NCBI GenBank assembly: GCA_951804985.1
Contig: OX638130.1
Span: 1,392,501 to 1,456,500, forward strand
Length of the DNA: 64,000 bases
Direction: 5' to 3'
From: Dryomyza anilis
Lineage: Eukaryota; Arthropoda; Insecta; Diptera; Dryomyzidae
The translations under genes were made by a program, and so were the position numbers. This document shows, in pieces, positions 42,922-54,489 of this stretch. The notes below the pieces were generated by a model. It saw only the letters and a list, made by a program, of their open reading frames with translations, had not been told where the DNA came from and did not search any database. How positions within the stretch are numbered: the first letter of the stretch is position 1; each line of letters opens with the position of its first letter.

Positions 42922-43304
42922 GATTCTACCATGATACAAATATATACAGGTACGATCACTCTGTCATTTTTTTCTAATGTTTACTTTAGGTGACACTAGG
43001 CAAGTTTTTTGAAGTTTATTTTTAAACCAAAACAAAATCGACAATTAAAAAAAAATCAATATAAAATTCTATAGAAATGAAAAATAATTATCAAGGTATG
43101 CTTTGAGATAACTTAAAAATGTTCACAAAAATTTTTATAATAAAAACAAAATCTGAAAAATATTTTTCTTATTTTCTTTGAACATAAATTTCAATTTTTG
43201 AAAATTTGAATGTGAATCAAAACAAAATATTTCAAAATTTGTCAAAAAAACTTGCCTAATGTCAGAGTGATCGTACCTGTAAATATTTGTATCATGGATT
43301 CTAC
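42922..43304. repeat. 8-bp target-site duplication GATTCTAC flanking the P-like MITE
   Basis: GATTCTAC is found at 42,922-42,929 and again at 43,297-43,304, immediately outside the inverted repeats. Confidence 0.9.
42930..43296. mobile_element. P-superfamily-like MITE, 367 bp
   Basis: The inverted ends are about 37 bases: CATGATACAAATATATACAG then GTACGATCACTCTG on the left. The right end has the same bases inversely, with one mismatch in the first 34. The start CATGAT, the following AAATA and the AGGT resemble the 31-bp terminal repeat of the Drosophila P element, which begins CATGATGAAATAACATAAGG. The exact 8-base target duplication is the length P elements make. A subterminal TAGGCAAGTTTTTTTGA lies in both arms in inverse orientation. 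The interior is AT-rich and encodes nothing. The end similarity and duplication are seen; P-superfamily membership is inferred. Confidence 0.7.
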
Positions 43305-43731
43305 GAACTCAGCATGTGTTTATATATTTTTTTAATATTTGACGAACAAATTTTTGACATTAAAAATAAATATAATAAAAAAATGAAAAAGCTTAGACAT
43401 AACTAGAAGGCAAAAGGGTGATGTAAGACATTACGGGACTGTTCGGTCCTCCATATCATTACTTACTACTTACATTACAACTGAATACGAAATTCTTTAA
43501 ACATTAGTTTCGATATAACAACGAGATTATTTTTTTTTCTCATAGACATTTTGAGAAACCTTCTAAACAACTGAATATGAACATCTTTAAACATTATTTA
43601 CGATATTATAACGAAATCGATTTCATTTCTCGAAGCCACTTCGAGAATTGTCCGAGCTAATGGAGGCTCTGAGACGTGGTATACTGGAATTGAGAGGAGT
43701 TACTGAAAATCCAGAAATGTGCGTACAGGGG
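43305..43731. other. unique sequence
   Basis: Includes two diverged copies of an ACAACTGAATACGAAATTCT-like phrase with TTTAAACATTA and ACGATAT words (about 43,480-43,620), an old short duplication. No gene. Confidence 0.45.
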
Positions 43732-43913
43732 CCGGATTCCCACTTTCTTCCAGCAAATGCTAAAATTCTTTCTCTAAAATGCTAAAAAAATACACTGAGT
43801 GTTCTATTCTATGTTTTTTCTAATTTTTTTTTTTTAGCTGAAACTCAAAAAAATTTTCGGTGCGTATTTTAGCGATAGAATTTAGCTTTAGCTAGGAGAA
43901 AGTGGGAGTCTGG
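43732..43913. mobile_element. MITE-like element, 182 bp, CCGGATTCCCACTTTCT ends
   Basis: CCGGATTCCCACTTTCTTCC on the left is matched by the inverse right end CCAGACTCCCACTTTCTCCT. The inverted arms continue for about 48 bases through GCTAAAATTCT or GCTAAATTCTATCGCTAAAA. No target duplication is clear and no frame is present. Confidence 0.7.
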
Positions 43914-44924
43914 AAGTAGTTTGATAATTTTATATATGTCAATTAATATATATTACGAAATACAACATTTTTAATTCATTGAAATTGGAAAATTGGGATG
44001 AATGTACTTATAATGATTTCAGTACAAAATGTTCAATCCATCTTTTTTCCTTTTTACAAAATTCTTTACAAATTATTATTGATACAATTTCTGAAAATAT
44101 GTTTAATTCGCTTAATATTGAAATTATGAAGTTATGAACTTAATATGAATCACATATTTCAAACATATTTGTATCATTAAGAACTGCTTGTTATATATAG
44201 TAATAGCTCGATTTACATTGTTAACAAGTTGTACACAGGAAATATGAATCCCCATTATAAGTTTCCTTTAGTTTATATAAATACAATCTTGACGCACTGT
44301 AATTGTAGAAGATGATTAAGTTTTTCCTTTGACTGTATGTTTGAGCATCTCCGTGTGCCGTGTGTGACTGAGCAGTGCCTGGGAGTGGGTGAATGAGAGT
44401 GGTGAGTGAGTGACTGAATGAGTGTCTCTTTGTGCTTGTGTGATTGTGCGTGAGCGACGGCTGCATTGCATTTAAGGTGATAATTTCATGGCTTCTACTT
44501 TATTTTTCAATTTAGTTTTCTCCTTTTTTTTCTCTCATCATCATTTTTACTATTTGCTATTTGATACTTATTACTTTGTAACTGAATGTGTGTGACTATG
44601 CGAATGTGAGTGGGATGCGGACGGGAGGTGGTAGTGTGATGTCTGCCTGACCCAGTAGAACATTCGAGCTTTCGACTGATTGCACAAGAATGTCAGAAAG
44701 TGTTAATCTTCATGCTTGATTTAATTTAAAGACGTGCAAATATGTCATTACAATGTGTCTTTATGTGGGAACTTTCTATCAAGGAAATGTGAGAGGATAA
44801 TAAGAAATACACTTATTTAGTGACGTAAAGTTCATTACAAAATTTTTATGTGAAACTAAAAAAACGACATGAGAAATCTTATGGATTCAAAATTTTTATT
44901 GATTTGAAATGTTTGTTATACACT
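43914..44924. other. unique sequence with a GTGAGTG-rich patch
   Basis: A GT/GA-rich stretch at about 44,340-44,460 and 44,580-44,640 contains many GTGAGTG and GTGTGTGACT words. The antisense 81-codon frame there has no recognisable domain. Confidence 0.45.
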
Positions 44925-45132
44925 CAGAAAAATATACTAAAAGTCAATAGTTTTTTGCTTTTAAAATTATGCAATAGGATATATTATTATATTAATAGGT
45001 AAATCCCATTAAATACTACAAAATACTATTAAATATTATTAAATTACTTTTGTGTTTATATGAAAATGTTTATATGAAAATGTTATAACTTTTCTATTGA
45101 CAAATTTTAATAAGTTTTATTTGAGTGTATTA
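44925..45132. mobile_element. MITE-like element with ACACTCAGAAAAATATAC ends, copy 1
   Basis: The left end is ACACTCAGAAAAATATACTA. The right end, inversely ACACTCAAATAAAACTTATT, is a looser match. The interior has ATAGGATATATTATTATATT and AAATCCCATTAAATACTAC. A relative with the ends ACACTAAGAAAAAAATATCA is at 56.17-56.40 kb. Confidence 0.5.
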
Positions 45133-45519
45133 AAAAAAATATATAATAATAATGATCCGAATATAATAAAAAAATGTACATTCAAAATTTTTCTAAATAA
45201 TAATATTTTTGATTAAATTCTATACAAAAACGTAGACAAATTCTACAAAGGCTTGCAATATGTATACATTTCTGGATATATTTGATTTGATCGAAATCCG
45301 TATCATTTTTGTGACACTTTCGTTTATCATGCAGATATCCCCACTTTTTTTAATAAGAGTTTTTTAAATTATTAAAAAGCAAATTAAGATTTTACCAAAA
45401 TCCTTTTATCGCTTAAAATAAAATGTTTACAACAATAAAGTCTGTATGTCACGAAATGCAAATTGTATTTTCCACTTCAATTTCAATATTACAATTTAAT
45501 TACAATTTTCTCTAAAAAT
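45133..45519. other. AT-rich spacer
   Basis: Nothing recognised. Confidence 0.5.
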
Positions 45520-46080
45520 TAAAGTTCTAACAAAAAAAAAAAATTATTTTTTTTTAACAATAAATTTTAAAATTCAATTTTCTACTAAAAATTCAATTAT
45601 TTACTAAAAAGAAATTTATTTTTTGCTAAAAATTCTATTATTTTTGTTTACTAAAAATTATTTTTTTTACTAAAATATTCAATATTTTTAATTGATATTT
45701 TATAAAATAATTTTATTTTTTTTAACTAAAAATTTATTTTTCACAAAAGATCATTTTCCAAAAAAAAAAAAATCATATCACTCAAAATTAATTTTTTTTA
45801 CTAAAAATTAAATTTTTCACTAAAAATTCAATTTTTTACTAAAAAGTAAATTTATCACTAAAAATTCAACTTTTCATTAAAAATCAAAATTTTCACTATA
45901 TATTCCATTTTTCAAAAAAATTAAAATTTTCACTAAAAATTAAATTTTCACTAAAAATTAAATTTTCACTAAAAATTAAATTTTCACTAAAAATTGAATT
46001 TTCACTAAAAATTAAATTATCACTAAAAATTAATTTGTTTAATAAAAATTTATTCAATTTCAGTTGCTCCTAAAAATTAC
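45520..46080 (-). repeat. 19-bp palindromic minisatellite, block 2 (inverse orientation)
   Basis: Degenerate units of TTTTCACTAAAAATTAAAT on the plus strand are the inverse of the TTTAGTGAAAAATTGAAT unit. The left part is very decayed; the right part (45,920-46,040) is more regular at 18-19 bases. Confidence 0.85.
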
Positions 46081-47094
46081 AGTTTGCTTACATTAAAGTG
46101 TTAACTTCCTAGTGGGGTCATGACACTTTGATACCGCCACAGCAACTTACGCTCGATTAACATTGAATGCATTTCGCTGTATATCGCTGTCTCTTTTCGC
46201 ACGCAATCGAATTCTAGTCCATTCTCATTCTCACTCTCTATCTCTGTCCTTCGCACGCGCTCTCGCAGTTGCACGTGTGTGTAATTTTTATAACGTAACG
46301 TAATGAAACGTAAAAAGCAACGCAATCAAATGAAAATAACGGAACGGCAACGAAAGGGTTGTGATTACAATTTTACGAGTTGCTTCTTTGTGTTTAATGG
46401 CAACTCAATGAATATTTGTCTGTCTCTTCCTTCTTACATCCATCCATCCGTGCGTCCGTCCGTCTGTCTATATGTCATTGAATATATGTCCGTCTGTCTG
46501 TGTGTTTTGCCTGCTACATAATACCATGAAGTGTTTAATTATTAATGACGACAACTTGAAATTCTAACGACGCAGATCATTTGCTTTTACCGACCTTCCC
46601 ATACATCGGTCCTTGATTGTGTGCGTAGAGTGTCCTGCAAGGATGCACAGTCGATGGAAAACGTACCGACCATAAATACTTCACCGCAACTAAATTGCGA
46701 AAAACTATTGTAATCGAATAACTTTCGAAGCAACCGAGCAATAAAATCACAAAAACACAAAAATATTTAATTTACCTCAGTACAAAAAACACACAGAGCA
46801 CATTCAAAGGAGCCTCAAAATAATTTGGGTTTTAATTTGATGCTGTGCTCAGGGTTTCAAGGCTGTCGAAGGATCATTGAATGACGTTAAAAGCAAAGCA
46901 TTAAAAATGTATTTTAATACTAAGTGTTTTAGAAAATAATTGCATTCGTTTTAAGTCGTTTACAATTTTTAGAATATTTTACAATTATAGAAAATATGAA
47001 ATTTTTTTTTGGAATATTTAAAATTTATAGAAAGGAATGTTGGTTAAAAATTGTTTTATAAAAGAAAAAATGTAATTGTTTTTGTATTTTTAGT
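46081..47094. other. unique sequence with GC-richer start
   Basis: The part at 46,100-46,800 has CTCATTCTCACTCTCTATCT, AACGTAACGTAATGAAACGT and a GTCCGTCCGTCTGTCTATAT microsatellite (about 46,457). It looks like unique fly intron or intergenic DNA. No supported gene. Confidence 0.45.
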
Positions 47095-47965
47095 AAAAAA
47101 AAAAAATAAATTTTTAGTGAAAAAGTTAATTTTTAGTGAAAACTTGAATTTTTAGTGAAAAATTGAATTTTTAGTGATAAATTGAATTTTTAGCGAAAAT
47201 TTGAATTTTTAGTGAAAAATTCAATTTTGAGCGAAAATTTTTATTTTGAGTGAAAAATTCAATTATGAGCAAAAAATTGAATTTATAGTGAAAAATTGAA
47301 TTTATAGTGAAAATTTGAATTTATAGTGAAAATTGAATTTTTAGTGAAAAATTGAATTTTTAGTGAAAAATTGAATTTTTAGTGAAAATTTGAATTTTAG
47401 TGAAAAATTCAATTTTGAGCGATCATTTTAATTTTGAGTGAAAAATTCAATTATGAGCATAAAATTGAATTTATAGTGAAAAAGTGAATTTTAAGTGAAA
47501 ACTTGAATTTTTAGTGAAAAATTGAATTTTTAGTTCAAAATTGAATTTTTAGTGAAAATGTAATTTTTAGTGAAAAATTGAATTTTTTGTGATAAATTGA
47601 ACTTTTAGGGAAAATTTTAATTTTTAGTGAAAATTTGAATTTTAAGTGAAAAATTGAATTTTTAGTGAAAAATTGAATTTTTAGTGAAAAATTGAATTTT
47701 TAGTGAAAAATTGAATTTTTAGTGAAAAATTGAATTTTTAGTGAAAAATTTAATTTTTAGTGAAAAATTGAATTTTTAGTGAAAAATTTAATTTTTAGTG
47801 AAAAATTGAATTTTTAGTGAAAAATTTAGTGAAAACTTGAATTTTTAGTGAAAAATTGAATTTTTAGTGAAAAATTGAATTTTTAGTGAAAATTTGCATT
47901 TTTAGTGATAAATTTAATTTTCAGTGAAAAATTAAATTTTAAGTGAAAACTTGAATTTTGAATAC
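47095..47965 (+). repeat. 19-bp palindromic minisatellite, block 3
   Basis: About 45 units of TTTTTAGTGAAAAATTGAA. The 47,640-47,830 part is the most regular. Occasional ATAGTG, GAGCG and CAGTG variants occur. It is oriented opposite to block 2, which lies about 1 kb upstream. Confidence 0.93.
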
Positions 47966-48920
47966 CAAACACTTAAAATTCTTAGTCGGTTAAGCGTTTT
48001 TCCATTAGCAACTAAAAGGCATTCTTCGTTGCTTTATGGCAGCAACAAACTTAATTAAATTTGAACTGCGCCAACGTTGAAGCATCTCTTAAAATGCACA
48101 CATATCTTTGCAAACATCTGGCAACTCCTTTGACAGCCATAACAACTCCGACAACGCAGTTTAGCGCTGCATAACTTCGGGCGACTTCTGCGTGTCGTAC
48201 AGACAGAGACAGGCAGATAGATAGTGAGACAGAGACAGATATATAGACAACAACAAAAACTATTCATTAAGCTGCAGCAGCAGCAACAATTATTATTGCT
48301 GCAACAGCAACCGAATTGCTACGTTTTTATCTTTATTTTTTGGCTGGCAACTCTTTGAATTTTTCATTAGTTTTTCATGATGTTGCGTACGTGTTTTGAC
48401 AATTCGCTTTGCTTTTTAACGGTTTTTCTTACTGTAGCTTTTTTTTCTAACACATTTTTTCATTTTTTTTGTTGTCACCTTGTTTTATCGCTGATTGCTG
48501 GCAATAATATGCGCTATAGTGTTGCCATACTTTCACGTTGCTGCCGTGTTTTAATAAAGTTGCCGTGTGTGCCAATAAAAACAGCTGTTTATTGCTAGTT
48601 TTTAGCTGACTCTTTTTTCTAGGTGATTTTCAATCTTCTTTTTTATGTCGTGCCGCAGACTACAGATCATCTCTGCAATTTGCGCCTTCTAGTGTTGCCA
48701 CTATTTGCGTTTATTGTGCCGTTGCCGTGGCGCAATCACTTGTTTATCTTATCGGGGTTAATTTAATGGTCCGCCATCTTTGTTTATGTGCTGCGTGAAG
48801 TTTGTCTTTGAATCACGGCGTTTGGTGTCTCACTCTGGCTTTAAAGTTATTAAGCGCTCTCAAGTGCTGGGCTAAGCGAGAGCAGTAATGTGGCGCTGTA
48901 ATGCGATTAATTAGAAAGTT
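47966..48920. other. GC-richer unique island
   Basis: Unique sequence with ACAGACAGAGACAGGCAGAT, AGCTGCAGCAGCAGCAACAA and many TTGCCGTGT words. Small frames of about 70 codons lack domains. It lies between minisatellite block 3 and AT-rich DNA. Confidence 0.45.
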
Positions 48921-49480
48921 CTGCATTTTAGGAATATTATGAATGTATATGCAGAAGATTTAATTCATTTAAAAGCAATAAATTATTGCAAAGTTGAAAA
49001 TAGTTATGAAGTTGTTGTAGATATCGAAAAAAGTTTTATTTTCGTTAAAAAAATTGTATTTCTTTTGCAAAATCAAGTTTAAGTTATAATATTCAATAAT
49101 TTATCATATTTAAGAACACTTGCTTAAAATAAATTTAATTTTTTTTTAGCATTTAGGTTTTAATGATAAAGAAGAAAAGTATTTATGTATATCCAGAGTA
49201 TATACCACAGTATCAAAAATACTAAAGTCGTTTGAACATAATCATTCAGTTCAATTTTTACATCTGGGACAATTTTGTATATAAAAATAAAGAACGACAA
49301 TTTGTCTTAATGTGTCTTAAAAAGAATAAAAATCATTGAATCTATTTTTAAAATTCCCGCCATATAATTTATTATTAAATTTCATAAATAACCGTTTGAG
49401 TTGAATTTATGTTTTGTGTGTGTGTGTTTTATTCAGTACCTACTTAGTTATGTGTCTCCGTTGACTAGTTAATAAGTACA
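48921..49480. other. AT-rich unique sequence
   Basis: No repeat or gene recognised. A short (GT)n run lies at about 49,415-49,428. Confidence 0.5.
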
Positions 49481-50120
49481 AAAACAACTACAACAACAAG
49501 CAGAACTTCAAGTAGCTGCTGTTTGAGCGGCTCGCAGGACCGTGATGTCCTTGAGCCAACCTAAATCACACAAAAAGTGCTTGAAATGCTTTCGAAAGTA
49601 ACTAAAGATAGTAGAGGGTTTCTTTTTGGAGGAGTGTGTGGTTGAAGGAAGGGCCGCGACAGGTTTGTGAGAGGATTCGTTGGTACTAAAAGTATTTGCG
49701 GGGAGTTTGTTATGCGAAAGTAAAGCTCGAACTATTCAAGAAGAACCGCATACAAATTAATTCAAGCAGCCACAGCAGCGCACGAGGCGCCAGCACGTGG
49801 CCCGAAGGTCAATTGACAGCGACGACGGAGCTTAGACGTTGAATTAGTGAGTGGGTCAAATGAAGAGATAGAGACCGCCGAAGGAAGAGAGTGAGGGACC
49901 GACTCAGCGCATCGAGTAAATCTAGAATGCGCCGTTGAATGAATGTGTGACAGCGACTTAAGTGGCTGACAGAAGAAATAAAAATAGAATCAAATAAAGG
50001 GAAGAATAAACAAAATAATAAATATCAGATAAAAGAAGGAGAATAAACAAATTATGAAGAAAATTATTAAGGAAAAATGTAAAAGGAGGTCAATATGGAT
50101 AAAAGAAGTAAAAATCGAGA
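49481..50120. other. purine-rich, GC-richer unique segment
   Basis: GGAGGAGTGTGTGGTTGAAG, CGCACGAGGCGCCAGCACGT and GAGAGTGAGGGACCGACTC are examples. It leads directly into the purine-rich 9-bp array. No coding frame is convincing, though the composition is similar to the candidate leader at 14 kb. Confidence 0.4.
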
Positions 50121-50129
50121 ATGAAAGAA

Positions 50130-50895
50130 AGAAAGTAAAATGAGTAAAAGAAGTAAAAGAAGTAAAAGAAGTAAAAGAGGTAAAAGAAGTAAAAAAAGGT
50201 AAAGAAGTAAAAGAAGTAAAAGAAGTAAAAGAAGTAAAAGAAGTAAAATAAGTAAAATAAGTAAAAGAAGTAAAAGAAGTAAAAGAAGTAAAAGAAGTAA
50301 AAGAAGTAAAAGAAGTAAAAGAGGTAAAAGAAGTAAAAAAAGGTAAAGAAGTAAAAGAAGTAAAAGAAGTAAAAGAAGTAAAAGAAGTAAAAGAAGTAAA
50401 AGAAGTAAAAGAAGTAAAAGAATTAAAAGCAGTAAAAGAAGTAAAAGCAGTAAAAGAAGTAAAAGAAATAAATGAAGTAAAAGAAGTAAAAGAAGTAAAA
50501 GAAGTAAAAGAACTAAAAGAAGTAAAAGGAGTAAAAGAAGTAAAAGAAGTAAAAGAAGTAAAAGAAGTAAAAGAAGTAAAAGAAGTAAAAGAAGTAAAAG
50601 AAGTAAAAGATGTAAAAGAAGTAAAAGAAGTAAAAGTAGTAAATGAAGTAAAGGAAGTCAATGAAGTAAAGGAAGTACAGGAAGTAAAGGAAGTAAAGGA
50701 AGTAAAGGAAGTAAAGGAAGTAAAGGAAGTAAAGGAAGTACATGAAGTAAAGGAAGTAAATGAAGTAAAGAAAGTACAGGAAGTAAAGGAAGTAAAGGAA
50801 GTAAAGGAAGTAAAGGAAGTAAAGGAAGTAAAAGATGTAAAAGAAGTAAAATAAGTAAAATAAGTAAAAGAAGTAAAAGAAGTAAATGAAGCAAA
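50130..50895. repeat. 9-bp minisatellite (AAGTAAAAG), about 85 units
   Basis: Tandem AGTAAAAGA with frequent variants (AGTAAAGGA at 50,650-50,830, AGTAAAATA, GGTAAAAGA). A longer phrase, AGGTAAAAGAAGTAAAAAAA then GGTAAAGAAG, occurs twice about 150 bases apart (50,177 and 50,331). This is a higher-order duplication. The minus strand is open in three frames, giving (SFT), (YFF/YFL) and (LLP/LLL) repeats, which are artefacts. Confidence 0.95.
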
Positions 50896-51175
50896 AGCAT
50901 AATGACAAATACGACAGACAAATGTTGTAGCAAATGCAACATATGATGTTGTTGGGTGGCGTTGCCGCATTTCCGCAAATTCTGCAATTTTGACAGACGT
51001 CGAACATGAGTAAATATTTGCCCAAAGTTGCGGCACACACACAGCAATTTGTCATGTTTACACATGCAGCCACACTCACACAGCCACACACGGCCACTCA
51101 CACACATCCATAGCCACAGGCTCTAATGGTAATGTAGGGTGTACTTATTATTACTTATTTTAATACTTGCCATTA
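50896..51175. other. unique segment with CA-rich patch
   Basis: CACACTCACACAGCCACACA and related words at 51,060-51,120. No gene. Confidence 0.5.
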
Positions 51176-51179
51176 AATC

Positions 51180-51755
51180 ACTTTAAATTTACTAAATATT
51201 AAATTTTCACTAACATTTAATTTTTCAATTAACATTTAATTTTGAAATTAAAATTAAATTTTTCACAAACAAAATTTAAGTTAAAGCTAAAATTGAATAT
51301 TTCAGTAAAATTTAAATTTTAATTAAAATTAATTTTTTCACTAAAAATTCAAATTTTCACTAAAAATTCAAATTTTCACTAAAAATTCAAATTTTCACTA
51401 AAAATTCAATATTTCCCCAAAAATTTAAATTTTTTCTGAAAATTCAATTTTTCACTGAAAATTCAATTTTTCACTAAAAATTCAAATTTCATTTTTTCAA
51501 TAAAAATTCATTTTTTCAATAAAAATTCAACTTTTTACAAAAAATTTAATTTTTCACAAAACAAAAAATAACAATTTAAACCAAAAATCAAATTATTCAC
51601 TAAAAATTTATTTTTTTTTAAATAAAATTTTCAATGAAAATAAAATTTATGTCTAAAAAATAAATTTTTCACTAAAAATTAAATTTGTACTATACAAATT
51701 AAATTTTTCACTAAAAAATATATTTTCCACTAAGAATAAAAATGTTCCCTAAAAA
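51180..51755 (-). repeat. 19-bp palindromic minisatellite, block 4 (inverse orientation)
   Basis: Units of TTTTCACTAAAAATTCAAA, most regular at 51,335-51,410, decay on both sides. Orientation is as in block 2. Confidence 0.85.
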
Positions 51756-52660
51756 CTGAGGGTTGCATTACCCATTTTACCGTATGTTGATGCTTTGTCA
51801 GAATTGACATTTGTTGCTGCTGTTGCATTTACTGCTGCCGCTGCAATTTGTAAGTGGTATTTATGAGACCCGGCGACATGTCCACGACTATAGCTGTCTG
51901 ACTGACTGACGGTGCGGTTTCCCTTTGTCTGGCTTCATTTTAGTTTGACGCGCTTCGTGCGGTTGCTCTGTGTGTTGCCATCTTTTGTCACACAAAACAA
52001 GCAAAAAGTGTTGCTGTTGATGCTGTCTGATGCTGTCTGATGCTGGCCTCGCAACAATGTAGTCAACAACATGCGGCAGCAGTGGCAGCAACATTAGTTG
52101 GCAATTCGTTTTTACGTCAATGTGACAGCAGCGCGAAGGGCGCGTATTAGAGTCAGACTGCCAGAGACCGACCTAAAGGCAGACAGACAGCCATAGAATA
52201 AGACAGAAACACCAACACATTGTCGCCATGTTTGGCTTTGCGAAGTACATCAACGAATTTATGCGCGCTTCGCATTCGCAGAACAAATAGCTCCACAAAC
52301 GAACACCAGAGGATGTCACCAGCAACAACAGGAATAACAACAATAGTTGCAGCAGTGCTTTTGTTGCCGTCACCAACAACCACAACAACCATCACAACCA
52401 CCATAAAAAGACAACAAAACCAACAGAAACTCAAAACAATAAAAAAAGTAAAATGACCGAAAATTTTTCATGCAGTTGGTGGCATCGTAGGAAAAGCCAC
52501 TTACAACAGCTACACAAATAAAACGCAGCAACAGTCGTCGCAACTATGACAGTAGTGACAACAACATAAAGCACTCCTCAAGCAGCAGCAACAACAACAA
52601 CAAGAACAATAAATTGCCAACTTTTTTATTTGGATCTAAATAAAAACCGAATTAGTTTAA
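51756..52660. other. GC-richer unique island with CAG/CAA runs
   Basis: GACATTTGTTGCTGCTGTTG, GGCAGCAGTGGCAGCAACA, and AGCAGCAGCAACAACAACAA at 52,580. Overlapping antisense frames of 68-93 codons have no domain. It is typical of unique fly intergenic DNA. Confidence 0.45.
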
Positions 52661-53335
52661 AATAAAAATCTACGAGCAACACGCTGCATTGAGTGGTTGG
52701 CAACGCTGGCTGCGGCTGCAGTGTTTAATAAAGTTGTTGATGTCTGATGTGACTTTGTGCAGTGCATGCGAGCGAAAGGTGTGAGGAAAGGGGGAGAGAA
52801 AGAGAAAAAAGAAAAAAGTAGATTTACGCGTTAATTTTTTGCTATTGTGTAAATAATTTACAAGCACAAAAAGTGAAGGATTCAAAAAACAAAAAAATAA
52901 ATTCGTACAATTTCTAGTTTTCAACAAAACCGCAAGATTTATCACAGGTTTTACTTCTCGAGTTTAACTACCGTTTTAGTTAACTTACCAACGACAATAC
53001 GGAATAGAAAAATTAGTATTGTCCATGCATGATTTTGTCGTCGTTCATTATGTTGAACCATAGTAGGACACTTCCCCAAAAGCCATTTTTCCGAAGTGGA
53101 CACTTCCACGAAAGTATTTTTTTATAAAGAAAAAACCAATCCAAGTGTAGCCCTTTTTTTAAAATTCTGAATTCTGGACCTTGAAAAAACGCTCGGTTTA
53201 GGAGATACAGAATTTCCAAAAATACAGAAATTTCATCTATGAATCCTTGAAAAAAAGATCCTAAATCCTAAAAAAAAAGAAAAAAAAACACAATTGCTCA
53301 TATATATAATTCTAATTTTGTTCAGAATTCTCCCC
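52661..53335. other. unique sequence
   Basis: Includes a duplicated TCCTAAATCCTAAA-type phrase at about 53,250-53,275. No gene recognised. Confidence 0.45.
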
Positions 53336-53339
53336 CGAT

Positions 53340-54078
53340 ATATTTTTCTAATTTTGTGCAGAATTTTCCCCCATAACAATTCTCCCCCATGCCCATTTCT
53401 TCGAATGGGCATTTCCCTGAAAGACATTTCCCCAATAAAATGTCGAACGGCCATTTCCCTGAATCGATATTTCCCCGAAATGGACACTTCTCCGTAATGG
53501 ATATGTCCCGGAAATGAAATTTTCCTCAAAATGGACATTTCCTTGAAAGCGACATTTTCCCGAAATGTTGTTGGGTAAGAGTTTGTGAACAAAAGTGGGT
53601 GAATAGTGACAAAAGACCGGAAAAGTGCTACTGCAGAAATCGATAGCATACATCGTTAGAAATCAATTAATACGATTTGGAGTGATCCATGACCTACAAA
53701 AGAGGGTCACAAACTATTTTTTTGTGCAGAATTTTCCCCCATAACAATTCTCCCCCATGCCCATTTCTTCGAATGGGCATTTCCCAGAAAGACATTTCCC
53801 CGACTAAATGTCGAACGGCCATTTCCCTGAATCGATATTACCCCGAAATGGACAATGGATATCTTCCGGAAAGGAAATTTTCCTCAAAATGGACATTTCC
53901 CCGAAAGCGACATTTTCCCGAAATGTTGGTGGGTAAGAGTTTGTGAACAAAAGTGGGTGAATAGTGACAAAAGACCGAAAAAATGCTATTGCAGAAATCG
54001 ATAGCATACATCGTTAGAAATCAAATGGTACGATTTGGACCTACATGACCTACAAAAGAGGGTCACAAACCATTTTTT
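53340..54078 (+). repeat. about 365-bp tandem duplication, two copies
   Basis: GTGCAGAATTTTCCCCCATA occurs at 53,356 and 53,724. Both copies continue through CATTTCTTCGAATGGGCATT, TCGAACGGCCATTTCCCTGA, GGGTAAGAGTTTGTGAACAA and GACCTACAAAAGAGGGTCAC. Identity is high with a few indels. Within each copy, ATTTCCC-GAAA motifs recur every 15-20 bases. The antisense 138- and 101-codon frames are repeat-driven. Confidence 0.92.
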
Positions 54079-54079
54079 A

Positions 54080-54475
54080 CGTTTTTATGTTTTATTTTTG
54101 TGCTTTTTTGTTTTTGTGTTTTTGCTTTTGCTTTTAGTTTAATTTTTGTTTTTACTTTTGTGTTTTGGATTTTATGTGTTTTTGCTTTTGTTATTTGTGT
54201 GGTTATGTGTTTTTGTTTTTTTTTGGTTTTGTGTTTTTGATTTTGCCATTATTTTTGTATTTAATTTTTTTGTTTCATGTTCATAGCTGATAGAAGTGCC
54301 AAGTTATATCAGTTTGAAAATTTAGGTTGAAATGGAGGTGCCACGTCCCATTGTTCAATCTCGCCCATATATGTCTACCTCGGGTCTTCATAGTGCCCAC
54401 TCAGTTTCAGTGGTTTAGACGTGATGCTGGATTAAACAGAAAGACAGACAGACATGCAGAAGGACCAAGAACAAA
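54080..54475 (+). mobile_element. 3' part of the 1.06-kb-family element, copy 3
   Basis: A GTTTTTGCTTTTGCTTTTAG tract is followed by GTGCCACGTCCCATTGTTCA, ATCTCGCCCATATATG, GTTTAGACGTGATGCTGGAT and a short CAGACAGACA run. All match the 31.7-32.0 kb copy in order. Confidence 0.7.
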
Positions 54476-54489
54476 TTTTTACTAAGTCC

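Noticed and set aside
44400..44430. Cluster of GTGAGTG words as splice donors
   Set aside because: They are part of a GT/GA-rich simple-sequence patch; no leader-like exon precedes them.
46457..46505. GTCCGTCTGTCT run as a further mini-me element
   Set aside because: Lacks the TATACCC head, the TTGATCAGCATCACT core and the terminal hairpin; likely a plain microsatellite.
47095..47965. Regularly repeating short units that could suggest a CRISPR array
   Set aside because: There are no unique spacers; units are contiguous 19-bp tandem copies in a eukaryotic genome.
49990..51107. Antisense frames of 149-350 codons with SFT/LLP repeats
   Set aside because: They are produced by the AAGTAAAAG array, which is stop-free in several phases; no recognisable flanking domain or start context.
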